From JAKSCF01 sp028279945 (GTDB taxonomy: Bacteria; Bacillota; Clostridia; Peptostreptococcales; JAAYPU01): a stretch of DNA of 19,778 nt. Position numbers and translations under genes: made by a program. Below the pieces are notes generated by a model, which was given only the letters and a program-made list of their open reading frames with translations, ran no database searches and had not been told where the DNA came from. The DNA is taken from positions 1 to 19,778 of the forward strand of contig JANQMT010000196.1 in NCBI GenBank assembly GCA_028279945.1, given 5' to 3'. This document shows positions 1 through 7,923 of the stretch, piece by piece (position 1 is the stretch's first letter; each line of letters begins with the position of its first letter).

Positions 1-1
1 T

Positions 2-301
2 GGAATAGAAAAAGAAGAAATAAAGCAATGTACACTGGAACAAATAATAAAAAAGACAACAGCTTACTTTGAAATTGATATGGAAGAAATAAAAAGTAGA
101 AAAAGAACAAAGAGAATAAGCGATGCTAAAAAGCTGGTTGTACTTTTAGCAAAGGAATTGACAGAAGAAAGTAATAAATCTATATGTAAAGCGATCGGAG
201 TAAGTGAATCAGGCGTATCTAAAATTATTAGCAGACAGAATATAGATATTGAGCTTCAAGACGCAAAAAAGAGGATAAAGATGTCAATTTGTCAAGCCTG
301 A
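2..301 (+). CDS. Probable Y1/REP-type transposase, C-terminal fragment (cut by window edge)
   Basis: The reading frame is open from base 2, so only the last ~99 residues are visible and the N-terminal catalytic HUH/Y1 domain, if present, lies upstream. A first internal ATG sits at 80. The visible part is very Lys/Glu rich, and its C-terminal half (around ISDAKKLVVLLAKELT...ICKAIGVSESGVSKIISRQ) has the look of a DnaA-like or resolvase-like helix-turn-helix. Many firmicute IS200/REP-associated tyrosine transposases carry such a domain after the Y1 domain. The last residues (SICQA) and the stop are encoded by a short palindromic motif that recurs inverted at 10331-10354, which supports a REP-transposase link. 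The catalytic residues cannot be seen, so the family call is an inference. It could also be the end of another HTH protein. Confidence 0.5.
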   Translation, partial: GIEKEEIKQCTLEQIIKKTTAYFEIDMEEIKSRKRTKRISDAKKLVVLLAKELTEESNKSICKAIGVSESGVSKIISRQNIDIELQDAKKRIKMSICQA

Positions 302-305
302 CCCC
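282..305 (+). repeat. REP-like motif, copy 1
   Basis: This 24-base motif has the core GTCAAGCCTGACCCC preceded by TGTCAATTT. The core GTCAAGCCTGAC is a near-perfect 12-base palindrome. Its reverse complement occurs at 10331-10354 with 23 of 24 bases identical. The motif encodes the last residues and TGA stop of the putative transposase and ends 19 bases before the kinase start codon. It is interpreted as a recognition end or scattered REP-like repeat of the adjacent transposase family. The repeat is seen directly; the transposase link is inferred. Confidence 0.65.
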
Positions 306-324
306 GTATTAAAGGTGTGAAAGA

Positions 325-1557
325 ATGAAACCAGTAGATTATTTTGAAAAGTTTTTAGGCAGTAGAGAAAAATATACCATGGAGCATAGATTTTTAAATA
401 TTGCAACAATAGCAGGAATGTTTGCCGCTCTTCTTAGTGCTTATATAAACTGGAGGGGAAATTATGGCGTATTTTCTGTGCTGATATTGATTGGAATTGC
501 TATTTTTTTATTCTATATTTACAAAAAAACTTTAAAAGATATGAAATACGAGAGACTTTATTTTTTAGGCATATATTTTATAACTTTTGTCTATTTGCCC
601 TTCACATGGTTTGAGAGTGGTGGTATTTATGGTACAGTTCCCCTGTTTTTTATATTACAAAGTATGTATATAGCACTTTTTATCAATAAGCATAAAAACA
701 TCCAAAAATTTGGTGCTATGATATTATTATGCATTACCCTTATGCTAATTGGGTATATATTCCCTAATAGTGTTACTTTAATGCCTTATGGAAAAGATAA
801 GTATCTAGAGATGTCTCTTGCGGCTATATTTGTTTTAATAATCAGTTATGTGATTATGAGTTTTGTAGTAAAGGAATATAATTGGAAGCAAAAACAAATA
901 GAAATTCTGAGTAAAGAAAACGAACAGCTAGCTAACAAATTGGAACTAGCCTTTTTAAATGCTCAGATTAAGCCACATTTCCTATTTAATTCAATGAACA
1001 CCATAGTATCATATTGTAATGAGGATTCTAAAAAAGTATCTGAACTATTAATAGCACTTTCAAAGCATTTAAGAGGCACTCTTGATATGAAAAATCTGAA
1101 GGATATGATAACTCTTGATAAAGAACTTGAATACGTAAAAGCATATATACAGCTAGAACAGGCAAGGTTTAGTAAGATAGAAATTGTTTACGATATAGAA
1201 GAAAATTTATTCGTAAAAATACCTCCGCTTATCATACAACCACTTGTGGAAAATGCTATTATTCATGGATTAAGAAAAAAAGGTAACAGTGGTGTCATAA
1301 TACTTAGCATTTATGAAACAAATGAAAAGTGTGTTATATCTGTTATGGATAATGGAGTAGGAATTGATAAGGAGAAGTTAAAATCTATATTAAGTATCGA
1401 ATCTAGTAAGGAAAGTATAGGTCTATATAATATCACTAAAAGGCTTGAAAGAATTTATGGAAAAGGTCTTATGATAGAAAGCGCGTTAGGTGAGGGAACA
1501 AAAGTAAGTTTTGAGGTTTTAAAGGGGGAGAAAAATGAGGGCAATAGCGATAGATGA
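325..1557 (+). CDS. LytS/YehU-type sensor histidine kinase
   Basis: This is a 410-residue membrane sensor kinase. Six hydrophobic segments (about residues 26-42, 48-66, 78-96, 101-121, 129-147, 161-182) are followed by a charged, probably coiled-coil linker (183-208). The His_kinase (PF06580-type) motif is NAQIKPHFLFN, with the phospho-accepting His at 218. The HATPase domain has an N box (PLVENAIIHG, 306-315), a G1 box (DNGVGI, 342-347), an SIGLYNI segment near 364-370 and GEGT at 389-392. All expected catalytic residues are present. There is no PAS, GAF or other recognisable extracellular sensor domain, so the signal is probably sensed in or at the membrane. The start has an AAAGGTGTG ribosome site. 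The 3' end overlaps the response regulator by 23 bases, so the two form one operon. The gene begins only 19 bases after the REP-like motif, so its promoter must lie in or upstream of the transposase fragment. Confidence 0.92.
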   Translation: MKPVDYFEKFLGSREKYTMEHRFLNIATIAGMFAALLSAYINWRGNYGVFSVLILIGIAIFLFYIYKKTLKDMKYERLYFLGIYFITFVYLPFTWFESGGIYGTVPLFFILQSMYIALFINKHKNIQKFGAMILLCITLMLIGYIFPNSVTLMPYGKDKYLEMSLAAIFVLIISYVIMSFVVKEYNWKQKQIEILSKENEQLANKLELAFLNAQIKPHFLFNSMNTIVSYCNEDSKKVSELLIALSKHLRGTLDMKNLKDMITLDKELEYVKAYIQLEQARFSKIEIVYDIEENLFVKIPPLIIQPLVENAIIHGLRKKGNSGVIILSIYETNEKCVISVMDNGVGIDKEKLKSILSIESSKESIGLYNITKRLERIYGKGLMIESALGEGTKVSFEVLKGEKNEGNSDR

Positions 1558-2626
1558 TGAAATAAGAGCACTGGAATATTTAAAGATATTAATAGTTGAC
1601 ATGAGTAGTGTGACGCTTATAGCAACTTTTACAGATCCATATGAAGCACATGACTTTTTACAAAATAATCAAGTTGACATTATTTTTCTTGATATAGAAA
1701 TGCCCAATATGAATGGACTTGAGTTTGCCAATGAAATTGATACTAAAACAACAGATATCATATTTATAACAGCATACGATACATATGCAATAGAGGCATT
1801 TAGAGTACATGCCCTTGGTTATTTGCTAAAGCCTATTGAAAAGAATATTTTAGAAAAAGAGATAAACTATATTGCAGATAAGAAAAACATAGATGCAAAT
1901 TTACATAAAGACATTAAATTAATGGTACATACCTTTGGCAATCCAAAGATAAAGACTTCGGATAGTAAAATATTAGAATTTAGAACGAAAAAGGCTGAGG
2001 AACTTACTTATTTTCTTATTCAATATGGAGAAAACGGAACAAATAAAGACGTGATTATAGACAGTTTGTGGAAAGATAAAGACTATGATAAAGCGTCTAA
2101 TAATTTATACACTACTTTTTACTACATAAAAAAAGAGTTAGAAAAAGTGAGTATTAAAGATGTTTTTTATAGAAGAAATGGCAATTATTTTATCAATGTA
2201 AGCCAAATAGATTGCGATTACTATAGGTTTGTAGAATTGTCCAAAGATAATAATGAATTAAGTAAAAAAGACCAATATGAGCTCTTGCAACTGTATAAAG
2301 GTCCGTATCTAGGTAATAAGTTTTTTGATTGGTCAGATATGGTTAGAATAAAACTTGAAGAAAAGTATACACAAGTCAGTTTGAGAATGGTTGAGCATAG
2401 CAAAAAAGAAAATGATTTAGATAATGCAAAAAATATTTTGATACAGCTTATCAAAAACAATATGTATTGTGAAAAGGGGTATGAAGAATTAATAAAGATT
2501 TTGACAAATCAAAATCAAAGAGCCCTTATTAAAAAATATTATAAAGAATATATCAATATGACAGAGAATGATTTAGAAATAAAGCCATCAAAGGAAATAG
2601 TAGAACTTGTGGAAAGATATATTTAA
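1535..2626 (+). CDS. Response regulator, REC + winged helix + BTAD (SARP-like)
   Basis: This is a 363-residue cytoplasmic response regulator. The receiver domain (1 to ~120) has the acidic pair D7-D8, phospho-acceptor D53 (in FLDIEMPNMNG), T79 (ITAYD) and K99 (LLKPI), so it should be phosphorylated by the upstream kinase. Residues ~120-215 resemble an OmpR-like winged helix, including the NNLYTTFYYIKKELE segment. Residues ~220-363 match the helical bacterial transcriptional activator domain (BTAD) found in SARP regulators. The output is therefore not LytTR, the usual partner of LytS-type kinases, although REC-BTAD proteins are common in Clostridia. The ATG follows a strong AAAGGGGGAG site and overlaps the kinase gene. 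A likely target, inferred from position only, is the surface-protein gene that starts 107 bases downstream. Confidence 0.88.
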   Translation: MRAIAIDDEIRALEYLKILIVDMSSVTLIATFTDPYEAHDFLQNNQVDIIFLDIEMPNMNGLEFANEIDTKTTDIIFITAYDTYAIEAFRVHALGYLLKPIEKNILEKEINYIADKKNIDANLHKDIKLMVHTFGNPKIKTSDSKILEFRTKKAEELTYFLIQYGENGTNKDVIIDSLWKDKDYDKASNNLYTTFYYIKKELEKVSIKDVFYRRNGNYFINVSQIDCDYYRFVELSKDNNELSKKDQYELLQLYKGPYLGNKFFDWSDMVRIKLEEKYTQVSLRMVEHSKKENDLDNAKNILIQLIKNNMYCEKGYEELIKILTNQNQRALIKKYYKEYINMTENDLEIKPSKEIVELVERYI

Positions 2627-2633
2627 AAGACCT

Positions 2634-2709
2634 TCTTTCTATTGAGATTTTGTTTAGATTGGTTTGTTACAATAACACAAGATAACAAATTTCGATATTA
2701 ATAGAAAGA
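2634..2709. promoter_or_regulatory. Nested inverted repeats upstream of the surface-protein gene
   Basis: The 107-base gap between the response regulator and the surface protein holds two nested inverted repeats. The outer arms are TCTTTCTATT (2634-2643) and AATAGAAAGA (2700-2709), perfect over 10 bases. The inner arms are TTTGTTA (2663-2669) and TAACAAA (2683-2689), perfect over 7 bases with a 13-base spacer. No T tract follows, so this is not an intrinsic terminator. It may be an operator, or a 5'-leader structure just before the ribosome site. I could not place a convincing sigma-A promoter here. Confidence 0.4.
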
Positions 2710-2733
2710 GAAAATAAAAGGAGGTTTTTTAGA

Positions 2734-5700
2734 TTGATATTTAAAAAAATGATGGTTGCAGTAATTGGGCTTGTATTAGTGTTTTGCAATATAGCATATG
2801 CAGTGGATACTTGGAGTCTAGTAGGTGGCAATGTTAACTCAGACCGAGTATATGACATCCAAACCGTAACGGATAGCAATGGGACCCCTTATGTTGCGTT
2901 TCACGATAATAATTTCTCAAATAAAATTACCGTAAAAAAATATGACGGAAGTAGTTGGGTAACTGTAGGTATCCCGGGCTTTACGAGTGAAAGACCCGAT
3001 TTTTACAGATTGGCAATAGATAGCAATGACAATATATATATTTTGCACAACCATAAACATTATGATCCCATGTGGCCAGGTCTATCAGATCAAGCATATA
3101 AAATATCCGTAACAAAGTTTAATGGGACTTCTTGGGAACTTGTTGGAGCAGAAAAATTTGCGAATGGAACGCTTTATACTTCCATAGCCTTTGATAGCAA
3201 TGATGTACCTTATGTGGCGTATTCTGATGACGATAATGATGTAAAAGGAACAATAAAAAAATACGATGGAAGCAGCTGGGTAAATGTTGGGGGCACTTTT
3301 ACTAACGCTTATTGTAATACACAATTAATTTCACTGGAAATAGATAGCAATGATGTGCTCTATGCAGCATATCAAGATCTGAATAATAATTATAAATTAA
3401 CCGTTAAGAAATATGATGGAAGCAATTGGGGTTCAGTTGGTGCTGCCGCTGTTTCAGCAGATCAAGTGGTCGATATAGATCTGGAAATAGATAGCAATGA
3501 TGTGCCTTATGTTGTTTACAAAGATCTAACTAATAACAAAGCGACATTGGTGAAGTATGATGGCAGTGATTGGGTAGAACTTGGAAGCGGCGGTTTTTCG
3601 GAAGGGAATGCTTTAGGGATATCATTAGAAATTAGTCATAATACGTTATATGTTGCTTATATCGACACTACTATTGAATCTAAAACAACCGTTAAGAAAT
3701 ATAATGGAACGAGTTGGGAATTGGTAGGTGACAAGGGTTTTTCAGTTGGCCGTGCCGCATCAGATGATAACGCTGCTCTCTCATTAGGAAACAATAGTAT
3801 TTTTGTAGCTTATGTTGATGCAGACGATAATCGTTTAGCAAAAGTGATGAGCTACCCCCTAGCACTACCGGTAACATACACCGTAACGTATGAAGATAAT
3901 GTATCCGGTGAAACCATAACAGTGCCGACAGACAGCACAGATTATAATGCCAATGACACAGTATCAATAGCCGTGACAGAGCCAACGAGAACAAACTTTA
4001 TCTTTGACGGTTGGACGACTGCTCAAGACGGAAGTGGGACAGTGTATAAGACAAGCACAGCAAACGACTCCTTTACAATTACCGGTGATACAACACTATA
4101 TGCACAGTGGAAACCTATATTTGAAACGGATGGTAGTGGTAAAATAACAGGTTATAACGGAACAGCTAAGGATGTCATAATTCCTAGTACAATAGACTCA
4201 GAAACGATAAATGAAATATATGAGCTGGCATTTCAAAATAAAGGTTTAACCAGTGTGACGATTCCGGAGGGTATAACGGCTATAGGATATAAGGCGTTTG
4301 AAGGGAACTCACTGACAAGTGTAGACATTCCAAATAGTGTCACAAGCATAGCTTCGAGAGCATTTTTTGAAAATGATCTTACAAGCGTAGCTATAGGAAA
4401 TCAGGTTCAAACAATAGGGGGATATGCATTTTATAGGAATAGTTTAACAAATGTAGATATACCGGATAGCGTTACGACGATAGAACAAGCAGCTTTCGAG
4501 GGGAATAATCTCACAAGTATAACACTTGGAAACAGTGTTGATAAAATTGAAGCGTGGGCATTTCAATATAATAATCTGACAGATGTCACGATTCCTGCAA
4601 GTGTAACGACTGTAAGTCAGGACGTATTTCAGGCTAATTTAATGGAAACCGTCACCTTTGAAGGAAATAGTAATGAGATGAATTGGATTAGCAGGATGTC
4701 GAATACGATCTTAGGCACAATAAGTACACAAAGTAATTTAAAAGGATTTGTAGGAGATATAGATAACGGTGGACCTTGGTATGAAGGAACCTGGTATGAA
4801 GATAGTGCTAGAAAAATTGAGGCAACAGATCATTCATTTAGTCGTCCAGGACCACAAACCTATTATTCCAGTAACTATACAGCACCGACGTATAAAGTAA
4901 CATTTGATGTTGAAACCAACGGTGCAGATGGTGTAACAACTACGAATCAAACTGCAAGTGTGAGTGAGAATACAACAGATATTTTATCACACGTACCGGC
5001 AGACCCAACAAAGACAGGATATACATTTTCAGGTTGGTTTACAGCGCCTAGCGGCGGGACGAAGATTACAGACTTTGGAAACGTAACAGCTATAGTGTCT
5101 AATACCATATACTATGCACAATTTGCAGAACCTACAAATACTGTGACTTTTGATAGCAATGGTGGAACGGGTATATCACAAATAAAAGTAACAAGCGGCA
5201 GTGTTATAACGATGCCGGCTGATCCAACAAAAAGTGGCTATACCTTTGATGGATGGTATAAATCAGAAATAGATGATAACGGAAGTGGAAATCTGTGGGA
5301 TTTTACTCATGATACAGTTGACTCTGATATAACACTTTATGCAAAGTGGACGGCACAAGCGCCTGCTGCATTTACCGTATCATTTGATAGCAATGGCGGA
5401 AGTGTAGTACCTTCAATCACTGATGTAAAAAGTGGAAGCGCTATTACAGCACCAACGCCACCAGAAAGAAGCGGCTATACTTTTGATGGATGGTATAAAT
5501 CAGAAATAGATGATAACGGAAGTGGAAATGCGTGGGATTTTACTCATGATACAGTTGACTCTGATGTAACACTTTATGCAAAGTGGACGGCACAAGCGCC
5601 TGCTGCATTTACCGTGTCATTTGATAGCAATGGCGGAAGTGTAGTATCTTCAATCACTGATGTAAGAAGTGGAAGCGCTATTACAGCACCAACTCGGCCA

Positions 5701-7095
5701 GAAAGAAACGGATATACCTTTGATGGTTGGTATAAGGAGGGTGCACTGACAGATGCGTGGAATTTTACAACGGATACCGTAACATCTGATGTTACGCTTT
5801 ATGCAAAATGGGCAAAAAAGACTTCAAATAGCGGATCAAGTGGATCCGGTAGTTCGAAGAAAATAGTCGTAGCGGATGTTGAAAAAGAAGGCAATGATAA
5901 AAGCATTGGCGTTACAGGGACAATGAAATCAACGTCAAAAAAAGTTGAAGTCCAAGTAGATAAAGCGTCTATTAAAGAAAGTATTCATAAGGCTGAACAA
6001 GATGCAGTAGTGAAAGTAAAAGTACCTCAAGAAACAAAAGAAATAACAACCATATTCTCTGTACAAAATGTAAAAGATATGCAAAAAAAAGACTTAACAA
6101 TCTCTGTGGAAACTAAAAAGGCAGTTTACACAATTCCTACCAACAATATAGATTTGAATATAGTATCAGAAGAATTTGGAAATAATGTAGATGCGGATGA
6201 CATTGAGTTTGAAGTCCTTCAAAAAGAATCTTCAACTGCAATGGAAGAAATAATCATAAAGACTGCTGAAAAGGAAGATGTTGAGGTACTGATGCCTTCA
6301 ATAGACTTTGAAGTAAAAGCGAGCTATAAAGGCAAGTCTGTCACAATTGGAGCGTTTAAAAAATATATAACAAGAAAAATTGCGTTATCGGATGGAGTAG
6401 ATATATCAAAAGTAACAACCGCAACCATAACAAAAGCAGACGGAACCATACACCATGTACCCACTTATGTAGAATTAGTGGATGGAAAGTATTATGCAGT
6501 TGTCAACTCCCTTACAAACTCAACTTATACACTTATCCATAATAAACAAACTTATGATGATATCAATATGTGGGCTAAAAATTCAATTGAAAATATGGCT
6601 GGCAGACTTATAATGGAAGGCGATACCGAAACTTTATTCAGCCCAAATCGAGATATAACAAGGGCAGAATTCACAAAAGCTGTTGTAAAAGCAATAGGGC
6701 TTACACCGGTAGACTACATAGAATATACTGATGTTGATGAAAATTCAGATATTGCCGGATATATCCAGACTGCTTCAGAATATGACATTATTAAAGGTAA
6801 AGGAAATGGATTGTTTGCACCTGATGATACAATAACACGACAAGATGCAATGACTATTTTGTATAGAATATCAACAATCATTGAGTATCGTGGAAACGAA
6901 CAAAACATTGATTTAAGTGAGTACAATGACTTTAAAGATGTTTCAGGCTATGCCAAAGAGGCAGTGATTTGGAATATAAACAGTTTCATCATAAATGGAA
7001 AATCAGCCGAAATGCTAGATCCTAAATCAAATATAACAAAAGCTGAAGTCGCTACAGTTCTCGAGAGAATTCTTAAAAAAGCAGGATTGATTTAA
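2734..7095 (+). CDS. Large secreted SLH-anchored multi-repeat surface protein
   Basis: This 1453-residue protein starts at TTG 2734, nine bases after AAAAGGAGG. It has a signal peptide (MIFKKMM plus a hydrophobic core, cleavage after AYA at 21-23). Residues ~24-375 hold six or seven ~50-residue repeats of the type IDSNDVPYVAY...KKYDGSSWVxVG, probably a beta-propeller. Residues ~376-460 are an InlB/Flg_new-type B repeat ending TLYAQW. Residues ~462-636 are BspA-like LRR_5 repeats (LTSVTIPEG, AFEGNxLTSV). Four more B repeats follow at ~715-1027 (GYTFDGWY, TLYAKW). A Ser/Gly linker (~1029-1044) and a pre-SLH domain common in SLH proteins (~1050-1270) lead to three SLH domains starting near 1273, 1330 and 1399 (SPNRDITRAEF, APDDTITRQDA, DPKSNITKAEV). 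It should be bound to secondary cell-wall polymer and act in adhesion or binding; the ligand is unknown. Confidence 0.9.
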   Translation: MIFKKMMVAVIGLVLVFCNIAYAVDTWSLVGGNVNSDRVYDIQTVTDSNGTPYVAFHDNNFSNKITVKKYDGSSWVTVGIPGFTSERPDFYRLAIDSNDNIYILHNHKHYDPMWPGLSDQAYKISVTKFNGTSWELVGAEKFANGTLYTSIAFDSNDVPYVAYSDDDNDVKGTIKKYDGSSWVNVGGTFTNAYCNTQLISLEIDSNDVLYAAYQDLNNNYKLTVKKYDGSNWGSVGAAAVSADQVVDIDLEIDSNDVPYVVYKDLTNNKATLVKYDGSDWVELGSGGFSEGNALGISLEISHNTLYVAYIDTTIESKTTVKKYNGTSWELVGDKGFSVGRAASDDNAALSLGNNSIFVAYVDADDNRLAKVMSYPLALPVTYTVTYEDNVSGETITVPTDSTDYNANDTVSIAVTEPTRTNFIFDGWTTAQDGSGTVYKTSTANDSFTITGDTTLYAQWKPIFETDGSGKITGYNGTAKDVIIPSTIDSETINEIYELAFQNKGLTSVTIPEGITAIGYKAFEGNSLTSVDIPNSVTSIASRAFFENDLTSVAIGNQVQTIGGYAFYRNSLTNVDIPDSVTTIEQAAFEGNNLTSITLGNSVDKIEAWAFQYNNLTDVTIPASVTTVSQDVFQANLMETVTFEGNSNEMNWISRMSNTILGTISTQSNLKGFVGDIDNGGPWYEGTWYEDSARKIEATDHSFSRPGPQTYYSSNYTAPTYKVTFDVETNGADGVTTTNQTASVSENTTDILSHVPADPTKTGYTFSGWFTAPSGGTKITDFGNVTAIVSNTIYYAQFAEPTNTVTFDSNGGTGISQIKVTSGSVITMPADPTKSGYTFDGWYKSEIDDNGSGNLWDFTHDTVDSDITLYAKWTAQAPAAFTVSFDSNGGSVVPSITDVKSGSAITAPTPPERSGYTFDGWYKSEIDDNGSGNAWDFTHDTVDSDVTLYAKWTAQAPAAFTVSFDSNGGSVVSSITDVRSGSAITAPTRPERNGYTFDGWYKEGALTDAWNFTTDTVTSDVTLYAKWAKKTSNSGSSGSGSSKKIVVADVEKEGNDKSIGVTGTMKSTSKKVEVQVDKASIKESIHKAEQDAVVKVKVPQETKEITTIFSVQNVKDMQKKDLTISVETKKAVYTIPTNNIDLNIVSEEFGNNVDADDIEFEVLQKESSTAMEEIIIKTAEKEDVEVLMPSIDFEVKASYKGKSVTIGAFKKYITRKIALSDGVDISKVTTATITKADGTIHHVPTYVELVDGKYYAVVNSLTNSTYTLIHNKQTYDDINMWAKNSIENMAGRLIMEGDTETLFSPNRDITRAEFTKAVVKAIGLTPVDYIEYTDVDENSDIAGYIQTASEYDIIKGKGNGLFAPDDTITRQDAMTILYRISTIIEYRGNEQNIDLSEYNDFKDVSGYAKEAVIWNINSFIINGKSAEMLDPKSNITKAEVATVLERILKKAGLI
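5236..5709 (+). repeat. Two near-identical 237-bp tandem units inside the surface-protein gene
   Basis: Unit 1 (5236-5472) and unit 2 (5473-5709) are direct repeats of 237 bases, or 79 codons, and differ at only scattered positions. Each encodes one B-repeat module (from GYTFDGWYKSEIDDNGSG through FTVSFDSNGGS). The identity at DNA level, including synonymous positions, is much higher than to the flanking B repeats. This points to a recent duplication or recombination between units. Confidence 0.85.
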
Positions 7096-7103
7096 CATAA
7101 GAG

Positions 7104-7140
7104 AAAGGTTGCCCAGAAATAAATCTGAGGCGACCTTTTT
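7104..7140 (+). terminator. Intrinsic terminator after the surface-protein gene
   Basis: The arm AAAGGTTGCC (7104-7113) pairs with GGCGACCTTT (7129-7138) with a single G-U wobble, and the 3' arm runs into a T tract. It lies nine bases past the stop codon and ends the surface-protein transcript. The poly-A side also gives weak bidirectional potential towards the convergent tetR gene. Confidence 0.85.
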
Positions 7141-7243
7141 GATTGATTGAAAATATAGATATAATTATGTTTGTTTGCATTTCAAATGCTGTACTCGAAA
7201 AACATTTGAACAACCTAAAATATTATGCACAATGATAAATATA

Positions 7244-7819
7244 CTACAGTAAATCGTTAACCGAATAGGCCATAGACATCTGTTTATATATGATCTCTCC
7301 TAACTTTTCAGGTGGGATTTGTTTTCCGTCTTTGATCCATTGCACGAGTATATTGATGGTAATACCTGAGCGAATAGCAATAAAATATTTCCATGAAACT
7401 TCAGGCGATTCAGTTATTTTTGCATAGGAACTATACATGTTTTCGAATAATATGGTAAATGAGTCATTTAAGACATCTTGTCTGCCTGCAGATATGAGCA
7501 GCTCAACAATTTCAGAATGATGGTTAAAATAATGCAAAAATGTCATTAGAAAGTCAGAACTTCTCTGAACAGGTGTATCTTTGTGATATGCGAGTAGGTG
7601 CTCCAACAATCCTCTAAAAGTCCGGTCACTTACATAACGCAGCACATCAATTGGTGCATCAAAGGTACGGTAAAAAGTGGCTCTTCCTACTTGTGCCTCT
7701 CTAACAATCTCAGTTACTTTGATGTCTTCAAAATTCTTCTGGTTCATAAGAGATTTCAATCCGTCATAGATCATGTTACTGGATTCAATAGATCGTTTAT
7801 CCTTTTTAATATGATACAT
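7244..7819 (-). CDS. TetR-family transcriptional repressor
   Basis: This is a 191-residue regulator. The N-terminal TetR helix-turn-helix is clear: a first helix (IYDGLKSLMNQKNFEDIKVTEIVREAQ) and then VGRATFYRTFDAPIDVL, which carries the recognition helix. The C-terminal domain resembles the TetR_C group found in firmicute regulators. The start is ATG at 7819 because an AGGAGG site lies six bases upstream of it; an in-frame ATG further upstream (7909) has no such site and would run through the divergent promoter region. It is divergent from the PEP-synthase-like gene with a 104-base gap holding one good palindrome, so it most likely represses both that gene and itself. The inducing ligand is unknown. 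Confidence 0.88.
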   Translation of the reverse strand: MYHIKKDKRSIESSNMIYDGLKSLMNQKNFEDIKVTEIVREAQVGRATFYRTFDAPIDVLRYVSDRTFRGLLEHLLAYHKDTPVQRSSDFLMTFLHYFNHHSEIVELLISAGRQDVLNDSFTILFENMYSSYAKITESPEVSWKYFIAIRSGITINILVQWIKDGKQIPPEKLGEIIYKQMSMAYSVNDLL

Positions 7820-7852
7820 ATGCTGCCTCCTTGTCTCACATCTTCGAATTGC

Positions 7853-7881
7853 TTGATTTTTAATTGTTTTTATATTATCAT
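7853..7881 (+). promoter_or_regulatory. Candidate promoter of the PEP-synthase-like gene
   Basis: A -35 TTGATT (7853-7858) and a -10 TATCAT (7876-7881) are separated by 17 bases. Predicted transcription would start near 7888, just before the palindrome at 7891-7910. Confidence 0.5.
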
Positions 7882-7900
7882 GAAAGCAAATATGATACAA
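7872..7900 (-). promoter_or_regulatory. Candidate promoter of the tetR gene
   Basis: On the minus strand a -35 TTGTAT (complement of 7895-7900) and a -10 TAATAT (complement of 7872-7877) are separated by 17 bases. The -35 box lies inside the palindrome at 7891-7910, so repressor binding there would block autogenous transcription. Confidence 0.45.
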
Positions 7901-7910
7901 GTGTTTCATA
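7891..7910. promoter_or_regulatory. Candidate TetR operator
   Basis: The half-sites TATGATACA and TGTTTCATA are separated by AG. They are reverse complements at 8 of 9 positions. The site covers the predicted -35 box of tetR and falls just after the predicted start of the divergent enzyme gene, immediately before its AAAGGAGG site. A weaker overlapping pair, TATCAT (7876-7881) and ATGATA (7892-7897), is also present. Confidence 0.65.
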
Positions 7911-7923
7911 AAGGAGGTATATT

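Noticed and set aside
5140..5820. CRISPR-like or satellite repeat
   Set aside because: The repeats are 237 bp, in frame and encode B-repeat modules of a surface protein.
7820..7909. Longer TetR start at 7909
   Set aside because: The extension runs across the divergent promoter and operator, has no family homology, and the ATG at 7819 has a well-spaced AGGAGG.
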